Below, in pieces: positions 15,868 through 22,933 of a stretch of DNA of 29,194 nt (position 1 is the stretch's first letter; each line of letters opens with the position of its first letter). The stretch lies in assembly GCA_049965795.1 (NCBI GenBank), contig JBMFVW010000021.1, forward strand, positions 1 to 29,194, given 5' to 3'. The stretch is from Acidulodesulfobacterium_A sp049965795. Its GTDB lineage: Bacteria > SZUA-79 > Acidulodesulfobacterales > Acidulodesulfobacteraceae. A model generated the notes under the pieces. It saw only the letters and a program-made list of their open reading frames with translations. It had not been told where the DNA came from and did not search any database. The translations under genes were made by a program, and so were the position numbers.

Positions 15868-17796
15868 ATGGAAAAAGAATATGTATATAGATATTTAAAA
15901 GAACATTTGCCTTTATACCTGAGCAGTACCGCCTCGTCGCTTATATCCAAAAGAATAATTTCCCAGTTGGATTCCGATCTGTTTTATAAAGAAAAAAATC
16001 ACGAAAACGAAGATTGCGGCGATATCTTAAAAACCCGTTTATCCTGCTTTATAGATAACTATCTTAACCCTTCTTTAAAATATCTCAACGACCCGTTTCT
16101 TATGTCCGATATGGATAAAGCAGTTAAGCGCATTATTAAAGCGCTTTTGGAAGACGAATCGGTTTGCATATACGGAGATTACGACGTGGACGGAATAACC
16201 GCAACTTCTTTTCTGGTTGCTTTTCTGAGGGAATTAAAAAAAATATTAAAAAAAAACGGCGGTAAAGATAGCGTCTCTATTTTTTATAAACTTCCCGACA
16301 GAATTAAAGACGGCTACGGTCTCGGCATAGACCCGATTGATGAAATATATGCGGAGATAAACGATAAGGGCGGCAAACCGCTGTCTCTGATTATAGCCGT
16401 AGATCTTGGAATAACCGGCGTTAAAGAGGTTGAGTATGCAAAGTCTAAGAATATCGACGTAATAATATGCGACCACCATGAAGTGCCTTTAAACGGAGAA
16501 GAAGAAATCCTTCCGCCCGCATTCGCCGTATTAAATCCAAAACGTAAAGGCGATAAGTTTCCTTTTAAATTTTTACCGGGCGTCGGTATAGCCTTTAATC
16601 TTGGAATCGCTATAAGAAAAATTTTAGTTAAAGAAGAACTGCTGGAAAGCTGCCCTAATCTCAAAGATTATCTCGATATAGTCTGCCTCGGCATAGTAGC
16701 GGATATAGTTCCTATGTACGGAGACAACAGAATTCTTACCCGTTACGGACTGCAGATATTAAACCAAAATCCAAGACCTGGCATAAAAGAATTGAGACGC
16801 ATATGCGGCCTGCATTTCGATAACGTAAACGAATCTGACATAGCATGGAAAATCGCGCCTAAAATTAATGCGGCAGGAAGAGTAGGCGATCCTTCAATAG
16901 CCGTAGAACTTTTAACGCAAAATGACCAAAAAAGCGCTTTTAACCTTGCCCAGGAACTTGAATCTTTTAACAGAAAAAGGCAGCAGCTTGAAGATGCATG
17001 CTTTACGGAAGCCATGAATTTAATAGAAGAAAAAGCAAAAGTATCAGAAATGCCGCTCCCTATAATCATACTAAAAGGCGAATCATGGCACCCCGGAGTA
17101 ATAGGAATTGCTTCCTCTAAAATTTCCGATTATTTCAAAAAACCAGTTTTACTGCTTACTGGCTATAAAGAAAAAGTATATATAGGTTCCGCCAGGTCAT
17201 GCGGAGATATAGACATATACGCTTTTCTAAAACAATATGAATCTTTTTTTATAAAATTCGGCGGACATAAAATGGCTTGCGGGCTGACTTTAAAAAAAGG
17301 CTCCGATACGGAAAATTTTATAGCTGCGGTCGTAAATAACTCTGCCGAATATAATAAGGCGGCGTACGGCGGCGGACGCAATGCGGAAAAAAGGACATCC
17401 TCATATCAATATGATGAAGAAATAGATATAGAACTGCTTTCCGGCAGAGAACTACCGGAAATAATAAAAATAATATCCCCGTGCGGACCGTTAAACGAAC
17501 AGCCTAAATTTTTATTGAGAGATATTAACCTGTTAGATATAAACAGACGTGAATTCAAAAACAAAAATTCAAAAAACAAGGGCTATTTAAACTGCTATTT
17601 TACACTTAATATTTCAAGAAATTCGCTTGAAAAGGAAAAAGATGCGGCAAAACATAAGGCTATGGTATTCAACAGGCAGAAATCTATAGGGGATATTTTA
17701 AATAACAGCGTTAACTGCACGGAAAATGCAATAAAGGTGGACGGCATAATATTTGAATTATTTAACGGCTATATAAAAATACTTGATTTCATATAG
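15868..17796 (+). CDS. recJ: single-stranded-DNA-specific exonuclease RecJ
   Basis: RecJ is a 5'-3' ssDNA exonuclease acting in recombination and mismatch or base-excision repair. The 642-residue protein shows the DHH motifs: YGDYDVDGITA (102-112), a second motif VDLGITG (178-184), DHHEVP (202-207) and GIVADIVP (275-282, D279). Then come PKINAAGRVGDP (331-342) and the DHHA1 nucleic-acid motif GGHKMACGL (465-473). It is longer than the roughly 560-580 residues of E. coli RecJ. The extra length is a divergent N-terminus, a Gly/Arg/Lys-rich stretch near 505-515, and insertions in the C-terminal OB-like domain. It ends the plus-strand cluster, 9 bp from the convergent tatC stop. Confidence 0.97.
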   Translation: MEKEYVYRYLKEHLPLYLSSTASSLISKRIISQLDSDLFYKEKNHENEDCGDILKTRLSCFIDNYLNPSLKYLNDPFLMSDMDKAVKRIIKALLEDESVCIYGDYDVDGITATSFLVAFLRELKKILKKNGGKDSVSIFYKLPDRIKDGYGLGIDPIDEIYAEINDKGGKPLSLIIAVDLGITGVKEVEYAKSKNIDVIICDHHEVPLNGEEEILPPAFAVLNPKRKGDKFPFKFLPGVGIAFNLGIAIRKILVKEELLESCPNLKDYLDIVCLGIVADIVPMYGDNRILTRYGLQILNQNPRPGIKELRRICGLHFDNVNESDIAWKIAPKINAAGRVGDPSIAVELLTQNDQKSAFNLAQELESFNRKRQQLEDACFTEAMNLIEEKAKVSEMPLPIIILKGESWHPGVIGIASSKISDYFKKPVLLLTGYKEKVYIGSARSCGDIDIYAFLKQYESFFIKFGGHKMACGLTLKKGSDTENFIAAVVNNSAEYNKAAYGGGRNAEKRTSSYQYDEEIDIELLSGRELPEIIKIISPCGPLNEQPKFLLRDINLLDINRREFKNKNSKNKGYLNCYFTLNISRNSLEKEKDAAKHKAMVFNRQKSIGDILNNSVNCTENAIKVDGIIFELFNGYIKILDFI

Positions 17797-17805
17797 TATA
17801 AAACT

Positions 17806-18678
17806 CTAAACTTTTTCTAAATCCTTTTTTTTAAACTTCCATATAAAAGAAGATATAATAATGCTGATTTCATACATAGAGTAAAGCGGTACGGCTATAA
17901 AAAACATAGTAACTATATCGGCATGAAAAGCAGCTATTATAAGGCTTATAAGAAGGGCATATTTGCGGTATTTTTTTAAAAACTTAGGCTTCAATATGCC
18001 GGCAAGAGAAAACAGGGCGGAAACAAGAGGCAGTTCGAATATCAAACCGAATATTAAGCCGAGCCTAAGCGCAAAATTAATATAATGCGTCAGGTTTATT
18101 AAAGGCGAAAGATTAGGACTCTGATAGCTTAAGGAAAAATTAATAACCGCAGGCCATATATAAAAAACCATAAAAATTACGCCGGAAATAAAAAAAAGAG
18201 TCCCGAAAAATAAAAAAGGCAAAAGATACATTCTTTCTTTTTTTAGAAGCCCGGGCTTTATAAACTGCCAGAATTCAAACAAAATAAAAGGAAACGCAAT
18301 CATAAGACCCAGAATAAGGGAAACCTTAACCTGCATAAAAAAGGGTTCAAGGGGTTTTGAATAGTGCAGAATATGTTTTTGAAATTTTTTGGGAGTTTTA
18401 TTTAATCCAAAAGAATAATAAACATAAGGTGCTTTTTTCTTTATAATTTTTTTTGCGTATCCTGCAAAATATGTGATATATGTTGGCTTTTCTAAAGGAG
18501 TTTCTATAATATTTATAGCTTTATACGATAAATGCCATGAAAAACCCATACAGATTACTACCGCTATAAATACATATATAATCCTCTTTCTCAGTTCGGA
18601 AAAATGTTCTACGAAAGACATTTTTCCTTCTTCCTTAAGTTTTGAAGATTCTTTATTTGTATTATTTTTATTCGGCAT
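17806..18678 (-). CDS. tatC: Sec-independent translocase subunit TatC (enlarged first periplasmic loop)
   Basis: TatC binds twin-arginine signal peptides in the inner membrane. The 290-residue protein has six hydrophobic segments. It keeps HFSELRKR (25-32, with the signal-binding Glu E28), FEFWQFIKPGLLKKER (134-149, with E148), FELPLVSALFSLAGI and IAVPLYSMYEI. Two features differ from E. coli TatC. The loop after helix 1 carries about 30-35 extra Lys/Tyr-rich residues (about 70-108). The usual TPPD before the last helices is replaced by FHADIVTM (251-258). The start is ambiguous: an internal ATG at codon 20 (18621) is preceded by a purine-rich AAGGAAGAAGGA and begins right at the conserved region. 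No tatA/B gene is adjacent. Confidence 0.93.
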   Translation of the reverse strand: MPNKNNTNKESSKLKEEGKMSFVEHFSELRKRIIYVFIAVVICMGFSWHLSYKAINIIETPLEKPTYITYFAGYAKKIIKKKAPYVYYSFGLNKTPKKFQKHILHYSKPLEPFFMQVKVSLILGLMIAFPFILFEFWQFIKPGLLKKERMYLLPFLFFGTLFFISGVIFMVFYIWPAVINFSLSYQSPNLSPLINLTHYINFALRLGLIFGLIFELPLVSALFSLAGILKPKFLKKYRKYALLISLIIAAFHADIVTMFFIAVPLYSMYEISIIISSFIWKFKKKDLEKV

Positions 18679-18764
18679 CTATCTTCTGCTGCTATAACGT
18701 TTAGCTAAAAACAAGCAAGTTTTAAAATAAGGGATAAAACGATGACGGTATTTTTTTTAAAATT

Positions 18765-18799
18765 ATTCCGGTGACAGAATTAAATTCTGTCACCGGAAT
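18765..18799. repeat. perfect 35-bp palindrome with GTGACAGAATT core
   Basis: The arms ATTCCGGTGACAGAATT (18765-18781) and AATTCTGTCACCGGAAT (18783-18799) are perfect complements around a single central A. As RNA, either strand would form a long hairpin (with a loop of a few nt). There is no following T-tract, so it is not an obvious terminator. The ACAGAATTAAATT core matches the element at 4332-4436, so the sequence behaves as a dispersed REP/MITE-type unit. As single-stranded DNA it would be a good substrate for IS200/RAYT-like transposases (inference). Confidence 0.8.
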
Positions 18800-18913
18800 T
18801 AAAAAACGGAATTGCAAAACAAAACTGTCTATAGATATAAAACGTAAATTAAACTTTGATTTATAATATGCAAGGACAACCCTATTACGCTTTTAAACAA
18901 GGCAAAGCTTTAT

Positions 18914-19056
18914 CCCAAAATTGCCGATAGGAAAAGGCGTCAGATTAATTTTTTGCGGGAACTTTATGTATTAATTGACTATTTTGGTTAATGCAAAAAT
19001 AATATCTGACACCTTTATTTTATCGAACTTTACAATTTTCTATCGGCAATTTTGGG
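18914..19056 (+). repeat. foldback (MITE-like) element, copy A, with nested insert
   Basis: The 17-bp perfect terminal inverted repeats CCCAAAATTGCCGATAG (18914-18930) and CTATCGGCAATTTTGGG (19040-19056) enclose 109 bp. The right interior TTATTTTATCGAACTTTA is shared with copy B at 28580-28654 in the opposite orientation. Copy A additionally contains a second inverted-repeat unit (18934-19015) that copy B lacks. There is no coding capacity. The outermost bases outside the arms are imperfectly paired (TATCCC against ATAAACCC read inward). Confidence 0.8.
18934..19015. repeat. inner inverted-repeat unit nested in foldback copy A
   Basis: The 23-bp arms AAGGCGTCAGATTAATTTTTTGC (18934-18956) and the complement at 18993-19015 pair at about 19 of 23 positions. 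They surround a 36-bp AT-rich centre. The ends AAGGTGTCAGAT resemble the outer arm of the repeat at 4332-4436 (AAGGTGTCA). In copy B the corresponding place holds only AAGGTGATATCCTT, a short dyad, as if this unit were inserted in A or deleted from B. Confidence 0.65.
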
Positions 19057-19093
19057 TTTATTAAAAGACCGCTTTGGCGGCTTAAAAGCATAT

Positions 19094-19327
19094 TTAAGAT
19101 TTCTGGACGTAAAATTTAAATTTTCCGCCTTCTTCGGAAGATTCCAATAACTTGTTTCCGGTCCTGTTGCACCACGCCGACATGTCGTTTTTTGAACCCG
19201 GATCAGTCGAGATTACCTCAAGAACCTGCCCCGAAGACATGGTGTCGATTTCTTTTTTTGTTTTGACGATAGGAAGAGGGCATGATAACCCGCTCGCATC
19301 AAGTGTTTTGTTTGCCGATACTGCCAT
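19094..19327 (-). CDS. tusA: TusA-family sulfur carrier protein
   Basis: TusA/SirA-fold proteins carry persulfide sulfur for tRNA thiolation, molybdenum cofactor or sulfur oxidation/reduction pathways. The 77-residue protein has the invariant motif SCPLPIVKTKKEI, with the sulfur-carrying C16 in CPLP (16-19), and then the two-layer alpha/beta pattern VLEVISTDPGSKNDM. It has a second cysteine at position 53 (AWCNRTGN). A strong AAGGAGG lies 8 nt upstream of the ATG and a TATAAT (19363-19368) lies 35 nt upstream, so it is probably well expressed. It lies on its own, divergent from a membrane-protein gene. The specific sulfur pathway cannot be told from this context, and a YeeD-like role is possible. 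Confidence 0.9.
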   Translation of the reverse strand: MAVSANKTLDASGLSCPLPIVKTKKEIDTMSSGQVLEVISTDPGSKNDMSAWCNRTGNKLLESSEEGGKFKFYVQKS

Positions 19328-19360
19328 AATGTAACCTCCTTATAAATATAAAATAATTTT

Positions 19361-19413
19361 GTATTATACATCTTTAAAATTAAAATAAATTAAATAAATG
19401 GAATGTATAATAC
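19361..19413. promoter_or_regulatory. inverted repeat with paired TATAAT boxes in the tusA/membrane-gene divergent region
   Basis: The 11-bp perfect arms GTATTATACAT (19361-19371) and ATGTATAATAC (19403-19413) are separated by 31 bp. On the minus strand the left arm contains TATAAT placed suitably for tusA (start expected near 19356, leader about 29 nt with a strong Shine-Dalgarno sequence). On the plus strand the right arm contains TATAAT pointing at the membrane gene. The symmetry fits either two divergent -10 regions or an operator that governs both genes. Confidence 0.4.
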
Positions 19414-19490
19414 TTAGATTTATTTAGCTTATTACTTAACGGCAAAAAAGTCAATAAAGATTTTTATATCATTTTTTTAAAAAACTTTGT

Positions 19491-19496
19491 TATAAT
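19491..19496 (+). promoter_or_regulatory. -10-like TATAAT 9 nt before the membrane-protein ATG
   Basis: A TATAAT preceded by TTG (TTGTTATAAT at 19487-19496) ends 9 nt before the ATG at 19506. Transcription from it would start 2-3 nt before the start codon, with no Shine-Dalgarno sequence. No -35 hexamer is visible at 16-18 bp. The other candidate is the TATAAT at 19406-19411, which would give a leader of about 85-90 nt. Confidence 0.35.
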
Positions 19497-19505
19497 TTAT
19501 ATATT

Positions 19506-20249
19506 ATGAATTTCAGCATTTTAATATTTATAGCCGTATTTTCAGTTGCAATGGTAGAACTGAGCGAAGTAGCTGCAATAGTTTTTATTGTCGGTGAAGA
19601 CGTCGGGCTTTCCAGCTCATTAGCCGGTGCGCTGATCGGGTTCATAGGAACGATGCTCATTCTTTTCATAGGCGGAGTAACTATAATCAAAACCGTTCCT
19701 ATAACTACGGTCAAATTAATAATAGGCGGACTGCTTATAGCAGTAGGCTTATACTTTGCGTATAAACTGATAAGCTTTGTATTTTATTTAACTCCCTTTT
19801 CACAAAAAATAGGGGAAAAACCTCTTTTTAAAAAAGCTGAATCTGCAATGCTAAAGCATCAAAAATGCTCTTTTAAATCGTTTATAGTTGCCCTGAATGC
19901 CGTAATAATAGAAGCCTTCGAAGTAGCGGTCGTTGCAGTTCCTTTTGCAGTTACCGACAGACAATGGCTTTCGGTGATATCTGCCCTTGCTTTGAGTTCG
20001 GTTATCGTTATAATCTTATCGGTTTACTTAAGGAAATATTTTAAGAAAATACCTTCGCATTGGATGAAAGGTCTGGCGTCCGTCCTGCTCTTGAGTTTTG
20101 GAATTTACTGGGGGTTACAGGGATTTAGCGTAAAGATTGAAGACGATTATCTTGCGCTGATTATAGGCGGAATAGGTATAATTTTATTAATGCTTGTTTA
20201 TATATTCGATAAAATAGGTTATATTTCTAAGAATAGAAAAAAGATATAA
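19506..20249 (+). CDS. membrane protein of two duplicated halves (ExxE motif in each), function unknown
   Basis: The 247-residue integral membrane protein has about six to seven hydrophobic segments. It contains an internal duplication. VELSEVAAIVFIVG (17-30) aligns with IEAFEVAVVAVPFAV (135-149), and VKLIIGGLLIAVGLYFAYK (69-87) aligns with MKGLASVLLLSFGIYWGLQ (187-205). The key acidic pairs E18/E21 and E136/E139, and K70/K188, are all exactly 118 residues apart. Acidic ExxE-type motifs in duplicated membrane halves recall cation transporters of the LysE/UPF0016 (GDT1) superfamily and an uncharacterised archaeal-bacterial family (COG4280-like). This comparison is by pattern only. It is monocistronic, divergent from tusA and convergent with the RodZ-like gene. 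A metal or small-ion transport role is a guess. Confidence 0.7.
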   Translation: MNFSILIFIAVFSVAMVELSEVAAIVFIVGEDVGLSSSLAGALIGFIGTMLILFIGGVTIIKTVPITTVKLIIGGLLIAVGLYFAYKLISFVFYLTPFSQKIGEKPLFKKAESAMLKHQKCSFKSFIVALNAVIIEAFEVAVVAVPFAVTDRQWLSVISALALSSVIVIILSVYLRKYFKKIPSHWMKGLASVLLLSFGIYWGLQGFSVKIEDDYLALIIGGIGIILLMLVYIFDKIGYISKNRKKI

Positions 20250-20296
20250 TCCAATCCTTAATTCTGCATTTAAAATATGAGAAAAAAGATATTACG

Positions 20297-21046
20297 CTAT
20301 TTTTTCTCTTTCGGCGGGAAAAATAAAGTTATAACCTGCCCTTCTTTGCCCGGCTTTCCTATATTCTTACCGTTATAATTCAATATAATACCGCCTGCGT
20401 TTCCTATCTTAATCCTTAGTCTCTTATCCGCTTTCCAAGTCTTAGACTCTTTAGGATAAAGCATTGATGTTTTTGTACTTTTTTTGTCTATTTTAACTGC
20501 TACCCACGTTTTTTTTACTATTTTTGCTTTCAACAATACGCCGTATTTTTTTTGAGATTTTTTTATATTATTGTTTTGTTTTTTTTTTGAAGCAATAGAA
20601 ATGCTATGTGTTTCCGACGCTCTTAATGTGTTTATGTAGCGGTATATTTTTAACGAAACATAAGATAAAAGAATAATTAAAATTCCGCCGATTAATATAA
20701 ATAAAAATTTTCTCCGGAAATTTTGAGATTTCTTTATTTCTTCTTTAAATTTTTCTCCTACTATATCTTCTACTACTTTGCCGGTAAAATTGGTTTTTAA
20801 TTCAGATTCCAATAAAGAAACCGCCTTTTTTTCATCTGCTTTAACAGTTTTTGCAAGAAGTTTAATATAACCTTTAAGAAGCTGCGGCGAGGAAAACATC
20901 GAAAAATCGTCGTTTTCTATAGCTTCTATATAAGACGCATTGATTTTAGTCGTTTTTGCAATTTCCGCAGTTTCAAGCCCGCAAGACTTTCTGCTTGCCT
21001 TTAGATATTCTCCGACGGTTTCATAATAGGAATCTTCGTTTTCCAT
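20297..21046 (-). CDS. RodZ-like helix-turn-helix/transmembrane protein
   Basis: The 249-residue protein has an N-terminal RodZ-type HTH (about 9-80: TVGEYLKASRKSCGLETAEIA, INASYIEAIENDDF, LKGYIKLLAK). A basic juxtamembrane region leads to one membrane helix (about 113-133). A Lys/Asn/Ser-rich linker and a C-terminal periplasmic beta domain of DUF4115 type (about 168-249) follow, with LLKAKIVKKTWVAVKID, WKADKRLRIKIGNAGGI and LNYNGKNIG. RodZ couples MreB filaments to the cell-wall elongation machinery and sets rod shape. No mre genes are nearby, so RodZ function is inferred from architecture. It starts 11 bp after the TPR lipoprotein stop, so the two are likely translated from one mRNA. Confidence 0.82.
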   Translation of the reverse strand: MENEDSYYETVGEYLKASRKSCGLETAEIAKTTKINASYIEAIENDDFSMFSSPQLLKGYIKLLAKTVKADEKKAVSLLESELKTNFTGKVVEDIVGEKFKEEIKKSQNFRRKFLFILIGGILIILLSYVSLKIYRYINTLRASETHSISIASKKKQNNNIKKSQKKYGVLLKAKIVKKTWVAVKIDKKSTKTSMLYPKESKTWKADKRLRIKIGNAGGIILNYNGKNIGKPGKEGQVITLFFPPKEKK

Positions 21047-21057
21047 AAATATACACC

Positions 21058-21858
21058 CTATTTATTTAATAAGATAAGGATTTTTTTAATATATTTTAAA
21101 GATTCTGCTCCGTATTTATCGGCTTTGTCTGAATCATACACCGAAGAAAATATATATTTTGCTTTATTATATCTTTTTTGTTTAAAATATATCAAGCCTT
21201 TGTAATATTTTGCAGGGACGAAAAACATATTGACATCTAATGTTTTCTTAAAATAATATAGACCGGCCGGCAGATTATTTTCTAAAAGCATACATTTTCC
21301 CAAGTAATAATAAGTAAGAAAATAATTTTTGTCGAGAAGCATAGATACCGTCAATATTTTTTTAGCTTTTTTTATTTTATTTTCGGCTATATATATTTTG
21401 GCAAGCTGGGTATAGCTTTCGTAAGGTTTGTTGTAAAAAGGATTTTTCAACGCTTTTTTTAGGGATATTTTTGCCTGCCGATAATTTTTCTTTTTTATAT
21501 ATATTAAACCAAGATTATAATATGCATCCGAAAATTGAGGGTTTATTTTTACGGCTTGCATAAAGTTTTTTACCGCTCTGTTCTCACGTGCGGTTTTCAT
21601 ATATATTATGCCTATAGCATTGTAATTTTTAGCGGAATAGGGATAAAGCATTTTAGCTCTTATAAATTCCTGCATTGCTTTTATATAATTGCCGTTCTGA
21701 TAAAAACCAACGCCGAGCCTGTAATAAAGATTAGATTTAAGTTTGTTTTTTTTTGAAACTGCCGACATGCCGCAGCCGGACAGCAAAGGAAAAATTACCG
21801 CCGCAATTAATAATAGTATCGCAAACTTTAAAAAACTTTTTTTTTCGATGTATTCCAT
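21058..21858 (-). CDS. TPR-repeat lipoprotein
   Basis: The 266-residue protein has a signal peptide ending in the lipobox LLSGC (Cys29), so it is predicted to be a lipoprotein anchored in the inner or outer membrane. About six consecutive tetratricopeptide-type repeats follow, for example YYRLGVGFYQNGNYIKAMQ, NYNAIGIIYMKTAREN, AYYNLGLIYIKKKNYRQA and YYYLGKCMLLENNLPAG. It is extremely Lys/Tyr-rich. The architecture matches PilF/PilW-type pilotins or BamD-like scaffolds, but no pilus or Bam gene is adjacent. It is sandwiched between pfkB-like (38 bp) and rodZ-like (11 bp) genes, so an envelope-assembly scaffold is a reasonable inference. Confidence 0.82.
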   Translation of the reverse strand: MEYIEKKSFLKFAILLLIAAVIFPLLSGCGMSAVSKKNKLKSNLYYRLGVGFYQNGNYIKAMQEFIRAKMLYPYSAKNYNAIGIIYMKTARENRAVKNFMQAVKINPQFSDAYYNLGLIYIKKKNYRQAKISLKKALKNPFYNKPYESYTQLAKIYIAENKIKKAKKILTVSMLLDKNYFLTYYYLGKCMLLENNLPAGLYYFKKTLDVNMFFVPAKYYKGLIYFKQKRYNKAKYIFSSVYDSDKADKYGAESLKYIKKILILLNK

Positions 21859-21896
21859 AATAAAATTAAGATAAATAAAAATATAATTACAAATGT

Positions 21897-22808
21897 TTAT
21901 GCGTTAAGTTCTTCAAAATAGGTCATTTCCCTGAATTTTTTAAATCTTTCTTTAATTTCGTCCATCCGTATGGTTAAAAATCTGCTTACGGAAAAACCTT
22001 CGACGGCAAACGAAGCCATAATATTTCCGAACACAAGAGCTTTTTTAAGATTTTCAAAAGACATATCTCCCGTATTATCCATATAGCCGAGAAAACCGCC
22101 GGCAAAAGAATCGCCCGCTCCGGTGGGATCTACGACATTTTCCAGGGGATATGCCGGAACCATAAAAAATTTATTTTCAAAAAACATAGTAGCGCCGTAT
22201 GCTCCCCTTTTTAAAATTAATATCTTTGCGCCGTATTTAAAAATAGTTTCGGCGCAGTCGAAAATTGATGACTTCCCCGTTAAAAGTCTTGCCTCGGATT
22301 CGTTGATTATAAATATATCGGTTAATTTAAGAACATTTATAAGTTTTTCTTTTTTTCCGTCTATCCAAAAATTCATTGTATCAAGAGCGGAAAGTTTCGG
22401 AGAATTCATCTGCTTAAACGCATCAAGCTGTATTTCCGGGTCTATATTCGCAAGAAACAGCATATCGTTTTTAGAATCATGGGGAACGACCGGTTTGAAT
22501 GAAGAAAATACGCCAAGTTCGGTCATTATAGTTTCAGGATCGGACATGTCGTAACCGTATCTGCCTTTCCACCTGAAAGTTTTACCGTCCTCCGTCTTAA
22601 TATTTTTAATATCTATAGACCTGTTTTTGAAAACGTTTAAATGTTTTTTATCGAAATCTTTGCCGACAGTTCCTATAATTTTTACATCGGTTAAAAACGA
22701 CGCCGCCATAGAAAAATACGTCGCCGAACCTCCAAGAATATCGCCGGTTTTTTCGAAAGGCGTTTCAATGTTGTCAATTGCTATAGAACCTATAACGGTA
22801 ATTGCCAT
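21897..22808 (-). CDS. PfkB/ribokinase-family carbohydrate kinase
   Basis: The 303-residue protein is a PfkB-type sugar or nucleoside kinase. It has an N-terminal Rossmann-like start (MAITVIGSIAIDNI), the GGSATYFSMAASFL region (26-39), IINESEARLLTG (168-179), and the ATP/anion-hole signature DPTGAGDSFAGGFLGY (227-242) with catalytic base D233. It is a complete enzyme with a strong GGAG Shine-Dalgarno sequence. Substrate cannot be assigned: family members phosphorylate ribose, adenosine, fructose-6-phosphate and others. The nearby purine genes and mtnP make a nucleoside or pentose substrate attractive, but that is inference. It is followed by the TPR lipoprotein gene. Confidence 0.88.
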   Translation of the reverse strand: MAITVIGSIAIDNIETPFEKTGDILGGSATYFSMAASFLTDVKIIGTVGKDFDKKHLNVFKNRSIDIKNIKTEDGKTFRWKGRYGYDMSDPETIMTELGVFSSFKPVVPHDSKNDMLFLANIDPEIQLDAFKQMNSPKLSALDTMNFWIDGKKEKLINVLKLTDIFIINESEARLLTGKSSIFDCAETIFKYGAKILILKRGAYGATMFFENKFFMVPAYPLENVVDPTGAGDSFAGGFLGYMDNTGDMSFENLKKALVFGNIMASFAVEGFSVSRFLTIRMDEIKERFKKFREMTYFEELNA

Positions 22809-22933
22809 AAAATTTCTCCATCAATTTTATTAGTCGGTTAATTAATATTTATATTGTTTTGCTAATATTGCAAAGGCATACATAATTATCAAGGCACTGA
22901 ATTTCAGAAAATCTTCCTGCTTAATTTTCCATA

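Larger units (their letters stand above)
18679..19093. other. 415-bp intergenic region between tatC start and tusA stop
   Basis: No gene is supported in this stretch, which separates the tatC start from the tusA 3' end, both on the minus strand. It contains two repeat structures described separately: a perfect palindrome (18765-18799) and a nested foldback element (18914-19056). The rest (18679-18764, 18800-18913) is AT-rich without recognisable motifs. A tatC promoter must lie within it, but I could not identify one with confidence. Confidence 0.7.

Noticed and set aside
9303..17796. A horizontally acquired island
   Set aside because: Base composition and A-rich codon usage are the same across the window, and the genes are core housekeeping in conserved orders.
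18934..19015. Small regulatory RNA from the long hairpin in copy A
   Set aside because: No promoter or terminator could be identified and the structure recurs as a repeat, so a mobile-element origin is the better explanation.
18880..19090. CRISPR array or leader at the repeat-rich intergenic region
   Set aside because: The repeats are inverted pairs at one locus, not direct repeats with regular unique spacers, and no cas gene is in the window.
20279..20308. Hairpin GAGAAAAAA/TTTTTTCTC between the membrane-protein gene and the rodZ-like gene, as a bidirectional terminator
   Set aside because: The stem is almost all A-T with a 12-nt loop and overlaps the last rodZ codons (Lys-Glu-Lys-Lys); too weak to call.
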